NCBI RefSeq assembly: GCF_016801865.2
Contig: NC_068938.1
Location: 79,201,316-79,265,315, forward strand
DNA from: Culex pipiens pallens
Lineage: Eukaryota; Arthropoda; Insecta; Diptera; Culicidae
Length of the DNA stretch: 64,000 nt
Direction of reading: 5' to 3'
The notes below the pieces were generated by a model. The model was not told the DNA's origin. It did not search any database and saw only the letters and a list, made by a program, of their open reading frames with translations. Position 1 is the first letter of the stretch. Every line of letters starts with the position of its first letter. Positions 53,084-64,000 of this stretch are shown one piece after another. Both the position numbers and the translations under genes were made by a program.

Positions 53084-54377
53084 CGTGTTTTCAATAATGT
53101 GCAGCCTTAAATGGTGATGATCCCGAAATTTGTGTCAATGGGACTTTTATGTAAAATTAAACGCCCAATTTTAAGGCGTACTCAGAATTAAAAATCGAGT
53201 TTTTAATCGATAAATCATAAAAAATGATTTAAAACCTCTGTCATTTTTCATTACTCAATTTGTAAAAAAATGTGGGACTTGTCATGAGAAGAGGAATTCA
53301 ATGTAATATCACGCAAATCGAAATTTTGTGTAAGTTTGCAGAAAGTGACCCATATGATTTTCTTTTTTCGTTTTCAGATTTGGTTGAAATTTGAACATTC
53401 GAATTTTTCCAGATTGTTTTAGGCCTTTTCTGCAAAATTTCATCATAATATTCCGAGCAAAACAATGCAAATGTTTATAGGGAACAGGCAGGACTGATTG
53501 TTTGTTTATACTTCGGCTTTGGCTCATTTGAATTGTTTTGATTTGTTAAGCCATTTAGTGGTTTTCATATATTCTAGTGATTTTTTGCATGTTTCTCAAA
53601 TCTGTTGCTTTCAATTTACCTATATGTAGCGGTTGCCTAGAATAACAGTGGAAAACAATTTTTGTATTTTTTTCGATGATAAAAAATACAACAAATCGGA
53701 CGTCTAATTTCACATAAAAGTCCATCTGACACCATTGATTCGTTATCAGGGTAACAAATTACCCCTTAGGACAAAGTTTCATTCAAATCGAAGACGGGGC
53801 GAGAATTTGCACATTTTTATTCAAAAAAATTGTAAGAGACACAGAGGCCACAATGTCAGTCCGAATTTCAAAATAAAAATTTACTACGCAACTTTTTTGT
53901 TGTGCTCAGTTGCAGTTGCTTTGAACCTTTTTAGGAAAAAATGTTTTGCAAAAAGAAATAGGCACCACAATTTTGAGGGAAATGTTGACAACCTTCACAG
54001 TAAATAAATATGCTTTATATTGAATCGCGAATTGTTGGAAAATGTAATATGTAAATTTGCATCTTTTTATGTGTAGTTTAAATTTCCTCACAAAAATATT
54101 GAAGAAAAATTACAAAAACTGTTTTAGTAGGGAACATAGCTTGTGGGTGCCTCATGGTTCGAGTAAATCAACTGAAGAACAAAAAACATGGAATATCTTT
54201 CAAAGATGTGCAGGCTATTGTATGTGATTTTACCATCTTTTTTGCTGTGCTGCTCATTGATTACAAACAAGCATCAGATTGAACTGGTGCAGCTCTATCT
54301 GATAGTGCATCTTCAGTTGCTCCGTAGTCGTTGTTCTGTATGAATCTTATTAGAAAAGCAAGTGTCATCAAACTGAA
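53084..54377. other. Spacer upstream of the lysozyme gene
   Basis: AT-rich with no recognised repeat or gene. The last 150 bases, before ATG 54378, should contain the lysozyme promoter and leader. I see no clear NF-kB-type site. Confidence 0.4.
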
Positions 54378-54893
54378 ATGAAGTTGCTAACCCTGCTAGC
54401 ACTACTCGCTGCCGCGCCGTGGTCGACCGAGGCCATCTTTCTGTCCAACTTGAACGACACGTGCTTCCGGTGCATCTGCGAGGCATCCACGGGTTGCAGC
54501 AACCGGATGCAGTGCGGCCAAGGGGTTCGTCTTACAAGGTGTTGAATGCGTGAAATTTGATTAAAAGATTTCTATTTGCAGTATTGTGGCCCGTTTTCGA
54601 TCTCGCGCGCCTACTGGATCGACTCCGGGAAGGTGGTCCAGCCGCAGGACGATCCGAACCGGTTCGGGGCGTACGAGGAGTGCGCCAACCAGTACGACTG
54701 CTCGACCAACATCATTACGCAATACATGGAAAAGTACGGCAAGGACTGCAACAACGACGGCCGGGTTGACTGTGTGGACTACGCGATGCTGCACATCAAC
54801 GGGGGACCAACGTGCCACCTGGCGCTGAACGCGGACTTTGCGCGCAAGTTTGCGACCTGTTTGAGGAGCAATCAGCGACGGGGACGGGATTAA
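54378..54893 (+). CDS. i-type (destabilase) lysozyme
   Basis: Invertebrate-type lysozyme, secreted. Exons 54378-54524 and 54582-54893 are split by a 57-nt intron whose donor is unusual (GTTCGT; the only GT that keeps frame) and whose acceptor is TTTGCAG. The 152 residues comprise a signal peptide (about 1-19) and a mature domain with 12 cysteines (29, 32, 34, 40, 46, 51, 83, 89, 105, 113, 127, 142). Family landmarks are CFRCICEAS, YCGPFSIS, AYWIDSGK and CVDYAMLHINGG. In the family the catalytic Glu lies three residues after the third Cys and the catalytic Asp between the fifth and sixth Cys. Here the first position is Ser37 and no Asp lies in that interval, as reported for other mosquito i-type lysozymes lacking muramidase activity. 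It may act as a destabilase-like isopeptidase or a binding protein. Convergent with the DUF389 gene, about 280 bp between stop codons. Confidence 0.95.
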
Positions 54894-55173
54894 GGTGAAC
54901 ACTTCGAAGAATAGAAAAAAAAACATTGTTTGGTAACATAGATAACAGCTTTATTTTGTGCAAACACGATTTTCTTACAGTAAATGTACAAATTTTGCTA
55001 TCGGGATTATTTGTTTGCTGTTCTAATAGGAAATCACAACTCATCAAATGGAATTGACGAAAAACATAACATAAAAGATATACACGTAAAATACTTCACA
55101 AAGCACACACAAACACTGCCCTCGGGGCGGGAAATATTTTCACTTTTATTCGAGAGAGTCCCCAACGCCGGGA
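54894..55173. terminator. Shared 3' region of lysozyme and DUF389 genes
   Basis: Short convergent spacer. The minus-strand gene has AATAAA complements at 55145-55150 (23 bases after its stop) and 54950-54955. The lysozyme has no perfect AATAAA; an A-rich stretch follows 54912. Their transcripts probably overlap. Confidence 0.5.
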
Positions 55174-58100
55174 TCACTTCTTCATGGGATCATACGCGGG
55201 GGTGACGGTAAATTTGTTGGACTTTTTCAAGCTGTACTTGAAATGCTTGCTGCCACCTCCGGCATCCGATCCACTCGGGGCGGACGTTCCGGCCTGTTCG
55301 AGGCCACTGGCGGAGCTGGTCACGTTCTCGAGGATCTTGGACAGCGGTGCCGACGTGCTGCGGAGTGAATCGGAGAAGCGGTGGTGACGCCGGAACGCGA
55401 TGTCCATCGGGTTCGATCCGAGCCGCTTGCGGTGCGTTGGCGAGGACGGTTGCGACTGAAAGGGTGGGTGAAGAAGAGGGGTTTGGGTTAGTTATTGGGT
55501 TCTGGTTGAGTTGGTTGACTTGTTGGAAGATGGCATTACGTCGTCAGTCATCGATGTGTATTTGGGTGGTGACCATGGTTTGCCTGAGCGAAGATAGGAA
55601 GGAGGAAGTCTGGAAAGAGACCACACAAAAAGGGTTAGTTACAAAGTGCTCTGGTGGCACGGAACTTACGCAGTACTTCATGATTGAGTGAGGCGCGTGG
55701 TGTTGCGAGTAGTGGAACTGGTTCTCGCTGGGGTTCACCGCCAGGCTTAGGTACAGCGCTTCCAGCTCCTGGACGGTGGGTCGGTGGTCACGCTGGTGAT
55801 AGTTGTGCCGCGGTGACCACGTGTGCTGGTTCCGTTGGATGGTGTTGAGCCACCGGTCCGACCCGTACTGGCGCCCGTCCGCGTCCTGGCCCTGGTGCAT
55901 CGCGGTCAGCTCATGGATCAGTTGCTTGCTCATGGACATTCCGTCCATGGTGTGAAGCGTTTTGTTGTAGTCGCGGGCGATCTTGATGTCGTGCCGCCAG
56001 AATTGCTTCTGGTCCTTGTTGACGATCGGTGCTACCTCCTTGATCTGCAGAGGAAATGAAAAGATCAAATATTGTTCATGGGCCTTCGTCTGCCGACTTA
56101 CCTTAAGGAAGATGACCCCCATCAAGTAGATGCAGACGACGTTGAGCAGCGTGAGGCACATGCTCATGCAGCCAAGCGTAAACAACTCCACGGTTTGGTT
56201 GTCCGAGTAGATGTGCGTCTTAACGACGGCACTATACCGCGTGTCCTGCGAGCCAAACAGCAAACAAAGCAGCGACAATGCCCAAAGAACTCCCTAAAAT
56301 CAACCCTGCATTAGTTGCTTCTCCAACAACAAATTGATAAAACAATCCGATCTTACAGCATTAACGGCCGGTGGTAGCAGCGACGCCGAAATGGCCACCC
56401 CTACCAGCGAGCCAATGTTCTCGCCCAGAATCGCAATGGCCACCGCCGCACCCGACGGCAACGCAATGGCTATGCCCACCAGCAGCGAGTGCACCTCGCA
56501 TCGGCTCAACATTTCGTTGGTAATTCCCTCACCCACGCCGTATCGCTCGTCCAAGCTGCACACGATCAGCCCGAAGATAAACCCAACTGAAGTGGTTAAC
56601 GAGATACCAATCATTTCGTTCTTCAACCCCATCAACTGCAGGCTACTTTCCTTGATCACCGTGCCGAAGATGCCGGCGATAATTGGTCCCTGTGAGGTGT
56701 GGTGAGAAAAAGAATTCGATCACTTCTAGCCTACTTGCAGGCGCATCGACCTACCATCAGAGGGGAGATGAGCATGCTGGCGATCAGGAACAGGGTGCTG
56801 TCCTCGATCAGACCGAACGCGGCAAGAATACTGGCGACGCACAGCATCGACACGAAATCGAACGTGATGGCGGCGTCGTGCTTGACCTCCTCGACAATTT
56901 GCGCCACGTTGAGCCGGGCGCGGACCGACGAGAGGAAGGTGTTCCAGGCGCCGCCGTCCTTGGTGCCACCGTTGAGGCTGGAATTTGTGAAAGAATTTAT
57001 TCTTAGGTGAAACTCAGGAAGCACATATCCAGAGTTTTTTTTTAAAGGACCAATAAATTATTGTCTTTCATATGTTTATAGGACCTAATAAAAAAAAACT
57101 CTAGATATGTATTATAATTGTTCAAATCTAGAGTTTTTTTTAAGTCCAATTGACCAAATTTTTAGCTTTCGCTTTTTTTTTGCGTTTTGAATACCCCTGA
57201 CTCAAGGCGACACTAAACACACCCGACACCCAGGATGCTAAAAAATCGTCGCCAAAATTACGAAAATGAACTCGTCTGGGCTTAATTCGAGACATGTACA
57301 TTTTCCATTTGATTTTACATAGGGATGTTGCATGCGTGTAGGAAAACTTCTTAAAACGGTGAAGTTTTCGTTTTCAAAGTTGATTTTTGATGGCTTCTGA
57401 AGCTTGGTACAGGCTCTCAAAAATATTTCTGTCAAAAAACGACGACGTCAAAAAATGTTTTTTTTTTTTCGCTGGGGCCGTGTATTTCATCTTCAAAATT
57501 CCCATTTTATTTAAATTCCTAGGAATCAAGAGTTATTTTTGGCATTCGAACAAATCAAATTTTAACAAAAAATAATGGGGAAAAGGATTGTTCGTTTTTT
57601 CACAAAACACTTCAAAAATTTAGTTTCAAAAAGCTACAAGTTGCAAAGTGATGATTTTTCTAGAGTTTCAAACATTTTTTTTTTTAGTTCCGATCTTTGG
57701 AAGAAAATCGTTTCGTGTACGAGTAGAGCAATAAAGTTTGTGTGTTTTAAACTTACGCTCCGCGGTTTTAATGTGCCTCTGAATCACTTTGGCTTTGGCG
57801 GCCTCCTTCCAGTTCTGTACATTTTGGACGTTTCATTAAAACCCTATTCAAGGAATGTTATCGGAATTAAAAAAAAATTACATTTAAATTTTTGTTTGTA
57901 ACTCGTTCTAAGACCAGAAAAATCATAGTGTTTCAACCTGTACAATAAACTGCTGATAAAATTGTTTTAGTGGATTCATCGATACGTATTGAAAAAATCA
58001 AAACAGTCCCGAAAAGAATAACTTTTCGATAAAAGTGCTAGACAGTCCAACATTTTGGTGCTCAAAACACTTCCTTTGGGAAATGTTTTACATTCCAATT

Positions 58101-60524
58101 CTAAACTGTTTAAAAGACCCTTTGATTCTCGTAATATCTTGGTCTAAGGCAAAAAAAAAGAAATAATAAGCCGTAGTCTCAACATTTGAATGCAAAAAAT
58201 GTTTAAAATTCATTTTACACTAGTTCAGTTGTTTTGTAATCATTAGTTTTCAAAAAATGTAAGATTTGACGAAAACAAAAAATAGCGAAAAAAAACTTTT
58301 TGCGATACTAAACATCGAAAATTTTCAAAAATTCAAAAGATTTTTAAATCAACCCAAATGTGCAAAACATAATTCTTTACCCAGGTGAATTGATTGATTG
58401 ATTGAAATTGTTTTCAGCTGATTGCTTATTGCAATGTTCATGCCATACAATACTTTTGTAAAAAAATATATCCCACGGTCTGATGTAGTTTGATGGGTGA
58501 TTGATAATTTTGTGACTGTAGGTCTATGAAGACAATCGTTGTTGAACAAATTTAATGAAAGTGAAAAATGTTCTTTTACTGAAGGCCGTTGTAAGAGAAA
58601 GAGGTTTTTCATATTTTGAAAAATAAAGTTATTCTATTTTTAAACAAATTGAAACCAAAATTATGAATTGTTGCAAAGAGATTATTCAACAATTATTCCT
58701 CCAATTTCAATAATGTTTCAATAAATTTTGGTCAGCCTTGATCAGATGTTACGCATTCAATCAGTAACCCAAATGTCCTGAGTTCGAATCCCGGGTTTAT
58801 AAGTGCAGAAAAAGTTCGATGCCCAGCCCATAAAAATGTAGCGTCATGACTTTAATTAATATGGAATACCTATATTTTTGCTGTCTTTACAATTTTCCAA
58901 AACTTTACAAAAATTTGAACTCTTCATAACTCATTTTCAAAAATGTTTGGTGGATTTTTTGACGAAATTTACACAGAAAAAAAACATGGTATTATTACAT
59001 GTGAGAATGAGTACAATTTTCATGTCAGATTTTTTTTTATTTTCCATCTGAAATAGTGTGAATTTACCACTGTTTCGTTGTAATGCCACTTTTTCAGTCT
59101 AAATGAAGGTAATTATTACACAATTAAAGACGATATGTAAAACCTTCCTATTTTATAACATCCAAATTTACACAATTTTTTGGACCACTGTGCATTGGAC
59201 CTAGCCCGCAAAATTAAGTGGAAAATGGATTTTCCGAAAAATGGTGATTTTTTGGAGCTTTGGTGACTTTAGCTGAAGATAACTAGGTTTGATCAGAAGC
59301 TTTTTTTTCTAAATTTGGTTATAGAAGGCGTAGATTACGAGATGAAATTTTGGTGTCTTGGACAATGTTGCTTGGATTGGCAAGTCCAATAACTTTCTAG
59401 AAGACCACCACAATCCCAAAAATATTCCTGAAAAGTTAAATTTTCAAAATTACCCCAATAGTGAACCATCCTAATTTTCAACCCTACAAAAAGTTTCCCC
59501 TTTTCCAAAACTTCAACGTTTTACGAAAAATCCTTTTTCCTCTTAATTTTGAGATCTGGACTACAGTCAATGTTGATTGGAATCCTGTTTTGATAGCTGG
59601 ATTGTAACCACGAGAGAAACAATTTGGCTTCCTATTTTTTATGCCTGCAAATATGTACGGAGACTTGTATGTACGAACCAAGGTACAATCCAATGATGCA
59701 ACATAGTTTTGGTCAGAAAAAGCTCAAGTTTTAGCCATAATTGAACACAATATCCGGGATTCGGAAAGAATTGCTTATTCTACTTACTCCGAGCTCTTTT
59801 CCTCCTCCTCACTTTGCCGCTCGGTAAACAGTGTGCAGGACGTGATCGAGATGGTCGAGTTGAACCGCTCTCCGATACCCCACGAGCTGAGCAGATAAAT
59901 CACATCGTCACACTTGTTGCCCGATTCCAGCGAGAACATGATCTAGAAAGCAAATTATCCCATCATTGATAAGCTTGATCAACTCGGAAAGGTTCAACAT
60001 CCTACCTGGTGCCCCTTGCCCTTGTTGGTGTCCATCCAGGCCGCCGTGGTGATCCGTTTCTCCCGGATGATCACCTTCATGACATCTTCGAGGGAAGATT
60101 CCGCATCGAGGTTCATACTTTCCACAACCGCGTCGCGGGGATCTTTTTCCTTCTCCTTGCGGGCCGATCCCAGGATGTCCTTGAAGCCTTCCCAGGACTT
60201 TCGTAACGCGGACGTCCGATCGAAGGGAACCTGGATAGGGTGGGATGGTTAGAACCGGTGATCTTCTTGAGTTTGTAATGTTTTTACCGTGAGCGTAGTA
60301 TTTTTTTGGCCATCGCCGCTGGATTCTTTATCCTCAAGAGTTGGAGTTTTGAATCCCTCTTTATCCGTATTGTCGGTGGGGCAGTCGATGAACGGAATCG
60401 GAGGAATGGCACCCGCGTCCGGTGGCTTCTTCTCCTGCTGTTGTGAAGGTTGAAGTTTCTGTTTGTTCTGGTTGGCATCGGTCAGATCTAACAAACTGTG
60501 CCGCAGTTCCTCCTTCTCCTTTAC
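55174..60524 (-). CDS. DUF389 multi-pass membrane protein (first exon not in view)
   Basis: Exons, in transcript order: 60524-60288, 60230-60006, 59942-59788, 56977-56755, 56689-56357, 56293-56102, 56044-55670, 55455-55174; GT/AG borders throughout. 673 residues are visible. The first visible exon opens in phase 0 after a TTTGGCAG acceptor (VKEKEELRHS), so the start codon is upstream. The N-terminal 200 residues are soluble and charged. The DUF389 core follows, with ASILAAFGLIEDS, then IASMLISPLMGPIIAG, then LVGVAISASLLPPAVNAG, in about six membrane segments. A cytosolic tail of about 200 residues is rich in His, Ser and Arg (RKRLGSNPMDIAFRRHHRF). DUF389 is common in bacteria and has no settled function, probably transport. 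The introns show this is a resident gene, not recent transfer. Intron 3 (2.8 kb) carries repeats. Confidence 0.92.
56978..59787. other. Large intron of the DUF389 gene
   Basis: Contains small MITEs of the CTGGAGTTTTTT family (57027-57110 and a half at 57124-57215). A fragment of the hAT-like family (about 58660-58960) has a tRNA-like box B (GAGTTCGAATCCCGGG), and a CACAGAAAAAA MITE start lies at 58973. No exon-like sequence seen. Confidence 0.55.
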
Positions 60525-61388
60525 CTGCCAAAGAGACCAGAGAAAGCAAACGAAACGTGTTTTGATAGATTATTGACATATGCTTAGTAGATCAACTTAG
60601 TTCAGCGGAAATGCAAAGTGCAATATTTCTTTGCAGTTAAGTGCACTTGCCGATGTGTAGTTAAATATTTGTTTGAGGTTTGGCGCATCTCTCGAGTGCA
60701 CGTTTTTAGGATTAGTAGTCCGCACACCCAAACAAATACTAAAAAAACGGAGGCGCGGGATTGGCGTAGTCAACTGTTGCGACGACGATGTTTCAGTCTA
60801 AATATAACGAGAGTGTCAGTTTTCTGGAGCAAACTGGCGAGTTTAGTATGTATGTTTGGTTTGTTCTGTTTGGGTTTGGCTTTATTTTAACAAATGTTTT
60901 CACTCTCATCAGTGGGGATGTCACACGAAAGCAGTTTTTTTTTAAAAATTTGTCATATTTTTATATATTTGTCATGTCAAAACTATCCTATCCTGTATTA
61001 TCTACATTTTGTCCAACATTCCTCATATCCAACATTGAAATCAAATATTCATTCCCAATTTAACGAATATCTTTTTGTTAAATTTTATTAGATGAATTTT
61101 AATATTGAATACAACGATTTTTACGGAATATTTGATTTAAAACACTTTTTTGAATGTTTTTGCACTCATATTTGTACAGAATCGTGGACATTTAGGCTAA
61201 AACTGTATAAATCAACACTTACATCATTGATAAATGTTTTTGTCCTTGCCAAAATATCTATGAAAAGTTCAACGAAAATGATATGAAAACTCCCTTCAAA
61301 CAAAATTGAAAAAAAAAACAATTTCTCAAAAGCCTTTTTTTTTAAATTTTATAATTTTACAAGATAAAATGTTGGAAAATGAAACATT
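60525..61388. other. Upstream of the visible DUF389 exons
   Basis: Should be intron sequence. I searched the minus strand for an ATG exon ending at a phase-0 donor and found none convincing. AT-rich, no repeat recognised. Confidence 0.4.
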
Positions 61389-61898
61389 TCGACGCTGTCG
61401 TGCTATCTTGCCGCTCCCGCCATTTCGACGTTTCGAGAAAAACGCGTTTTAATGTTTGACCTTGAATAAACATAAACTAGAGCACACAATGTAAACAATA
61501 ACAAACACGTTTTGTTTGGCTGACCATTCTGTGCATTGTCCCGAAGTTTGGTTGAAGTTGGTTGCTGGAGTCCCGAGTTCTAATTACAAATGTTTACAGG
61601 TGTCTAACTTGTACGTGCGTCAAACGCGTTCTGACCTGAAATCCCTTTGGCCAGTTGTCGCACTTACATCAATTTTCAGGGAGTGACAAGATAGCACGAC
61701 AAGATTAAAACTTCTTTCATATGAAAAGTGACAAAAAATTTCGGAGCTTTTTAGGTTTTCAAATAATATCTCAGGATTGAAATCGAATTTTTGGGATCTG
61801 TGAAGGTCAAAAAGTGAGGCATTGTGAGCTGCACAAAATGGCGTTTTCAACTCAATTTGGCCCAAAATGCACGTGCAACAAGTTAGCACGACGTCGAC
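61389..61898. mobile_element. GTCGTGCTA element, copy 2
   Basis: About 510 bp closely matching 39726-40245 in the same orientation. Its right end (TTAGCACGACGTCGAC) is better preserved, confirming the inverted ends. The internal word (ACAAGATAGCACGACAAG) lies at 61686. Confidence 0.8.
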
Positions 61899-64000
61899 TA
61901 TTTGTGAATTTTTTTTATATTTTTAACAAAAATATTTTAAAAATTTTGGAATCAAGGCTTACATTTCAAATGGGCGTTAGCGATGGAAGAATCATCATCA
62001 AATGCAAATCTTTTGACGCTCATCAAGATAAAAAATCGGAAAAGAACATGGCTCTCTTCTCTCGCGCACGAAAAATCGTTGAAAGGAATCTAAAAAAATC
62101 ATCATTTTGATATTCGTCGGAACATCAATTTCACGTCTCACGTCGAAAAATGACCTGTTACTTTTTGTAGACGGGTAATGTGTGTACCAAAATGAAATAA
62201 ATAAATTTAAGTGGTGCTTACATGGAAATACAAAAAATCTTCAACTGATTTATACGAGAAATTCGGGAGCGATTTTTTTTGCGTGTTTCGCCTACTCTCT
62301 CTCGTGAGCGAATGAAGATCGCAAGTATATTTTTTTTTTTAGATTATTTCATCAGTGATGGGCGTTAATGTTTGGTTTTACATTAAAAGCTGAAGCCAAC
62401 AATAAAACACTGTTAAAATTTCCTTTTTTCAATATTTTTTCAGGAAATCGTGATTTTTTGTGTTTCCAGCAATTCTTTACGAAAACAGCATGATTCGATA
62501 AAAAAGTTCTCCGATCGGGCTCAATTTTTTTCCGGGGTTTCCTTGGCCAAAATAATTAGATCCGTATTTTTTGTTTGGCCATTAGGGTGACCCACTCCGT
62601 GTTAGGGTGGTCCGAAAAATGGCTATTTTCGTCGATTATCGCAATAACCACATTTTCCAAAAATCATAATTCCGAGCCATTTCAACCGATTTTAGCTGTC
62701 TTGAATGCAAATGAAAGATGATTAGATAGCCTTTTCAGACAAATAGTATGAAGTTTCAAACATCTAGCCTAACATCTGAAAAGGTCCAATGAAAACTTGA
62801 AATGCGGGTTTTAAGGTCTCGGGACCAAATGTCTGAAAATATTTTTATCGGATTCCTCGGACATTTTTTTATGTTTTTTTTTTTAAATGGTGGAAACTGG
62901 AAAAAAAATTTTTTTTTTCGTTCATATTGCAATAATTTCAAAATTTAAGCGATGGCCTATACATGTTTGGGTGCCATTAGGGGATTGCTCTGTACAATTA
63001 TAACCTGGGTGCTGAAAAGACAGAATGCGTAACGTTATTCTCGAAAGCTCCCCACCGCTCCCCACTAATACAACAGCACTACAGCTGTAAACACAAACAA
63101 AGTACAAGGCTATGTTCAAGCTCAAGCGTGACATATTTTTTGCTGCTGAAGTGAATTGTTTTGAAACATTTTGGATCTGTTGATGTTGATGTTTTCGATG
63201 AAAAAATAAGTGCATCCCACTTTTTTCTTCTAAACGATGGGCGGCCAAAAGAGCCCTTTTTTGTTTTCCACGTGATGAAAAATTGTGTCAAAAGTGGGTG
63301 GAATTTCGTGAATCAGAAGAGCAACCGAATGGAAGTTCCGAGATTATGTATCTTTGATGTGCAGTGATAATATCGGAGTAAGATTATCCAATATTATTTG
63401 GCAGGTATCATTCATAGTTTAGTTATTGATAATTCGTCGCTAACATTTCAAAAAGCGTCATAAACATAGGTTTTGACAAACTCGATTTCAACCCTCTTCT
63501 TAAGATGTTTTGACTTCGAATACCTTAATAGCTCGACGCCATCGACTTTTTATATTCCTGACAAAATAAATTATAGATCGATCACAATACTTGCCACTTC
63601 TTGGTATTATTTTGCGAACAGTAAATTGGTTCCGCTTTGACAGTTCTAAATTGAGGCCGCTTTGCGGACAACTATTCTGCACCCAGATTATAACTAACAA
63701 TGAAAATTGTCTGCTTAACCCTCTACAACCTAACCCCGCCTTTAGATGGGCTTCGATCTAAAAAATCGCCAAAAAATCAATTTTCCAACCGATTTTTGAT
63801 CTTTAAAAAGCATTGGAAAGAAGAACTCTTAAAATTTTAGAAAATTTCAGGGTTGGAAGTTAAACTTGTTTTATGTGACTTTGCCAATGTTTTTAAAAAT
63901 GTCATTTTTTAGGGGTCAACTTTGGCAATGTTTTTTACTAACATTTCCTATATTTTCAGTAAAAAGAAGTATGCAGTAATTTTTGTAGTGTCCCAGACTA
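61899..64000. other. Right end of window, repeat remnants
   Basis: A short family 1 fragment follows the element (61940-61980). From 62583 two fragments start TTAGGGTG (TTAGGGTGGTCCGAAAAAT), resembling the ends of 27146-28761. The rest is AT-rich; minus-strand open frames at 62922-63291 are not recognisable proteins. No gene called. Confidence 0.45.

Noticed and set aside
53735..54007. 90-codon frame upstream of the lysozyme
   Set aside because: AT-rich, no conserved motif, no splice or promoter context.
62922..63291. Minus-strand frames that might be the missing first DUF389 exon
   Set aside because: No phase-0 donor joins them to the 60524 acceptor, and the sequence is not coding in character.

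Overview
This is a eukaryotic window, almost certainly from a culicine mosquito (Culex-like). Three things point that way: short introns with GT/AG borders (57 nt in two genes), insect-type genes (an i-type lysozyme and an EPT1 enzyme without selenocysteine), and intergenic and intronic DNA built mostly from nested transposon relics (two gag-only retroposons, a two-tRNA SINE, hAT and TA-target elements, foldback elements, minisatellites). The species is an inference; no name can be read from the sequence.

Layout. 1-1929 (minus): 5' part of MPP10, a U3 snoRNP protein, running off the left edge. 3893-24106 (plus): an ethanolaminephosphotransferase 1 (EPT1/SELENOI-like) gene of six phase-0 coding exons, whose introns hold about 19 kb of repeats. 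24107-28800: 3' UTR, a SINE and a 1.6-kb inverted-repeat element. 29233-49910 (plus): three single-copy-looking genes (called A, B and C here) for small secreted proteins that share a signal peptide and a conserved motif of about 25 residues. They are 7-11 kb apart and separated by transposons; I do not recognise the family. 54378-54893 (plus): an i-type (destabilase) lysozyme. 55174-60524 (minus): a multi-exon DUF389 membrane protein, convergent with the lysozyme, whose first exon is not in view. 60525-64000: no gene recognised.

How it fits together. The housekeeping genes (ribosome biogenesis, phospholipid synthesis) share a divergent upstream region of about 2 kb. Genes A-C look like a dispersed tandem family of secreted factors. 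The repeats are informative in their own right: several insertions can be dated against each other because target duplications or an uninterrupted second arm survive. The most interesting are (i) two gag-only, reverse-transcriptase-less retroposons about 125 bp apart in one older repeat, (ii) two inverted-repeat elements with identical layout in which every copy of a repeated terminal word has changed together, and (iii) a foldback element whose arms carry 164-bp tandem repeats.

All family calls come from reading motifs; no database search was run. Boundaries of old repeats are approximate unless a target duplication is described.
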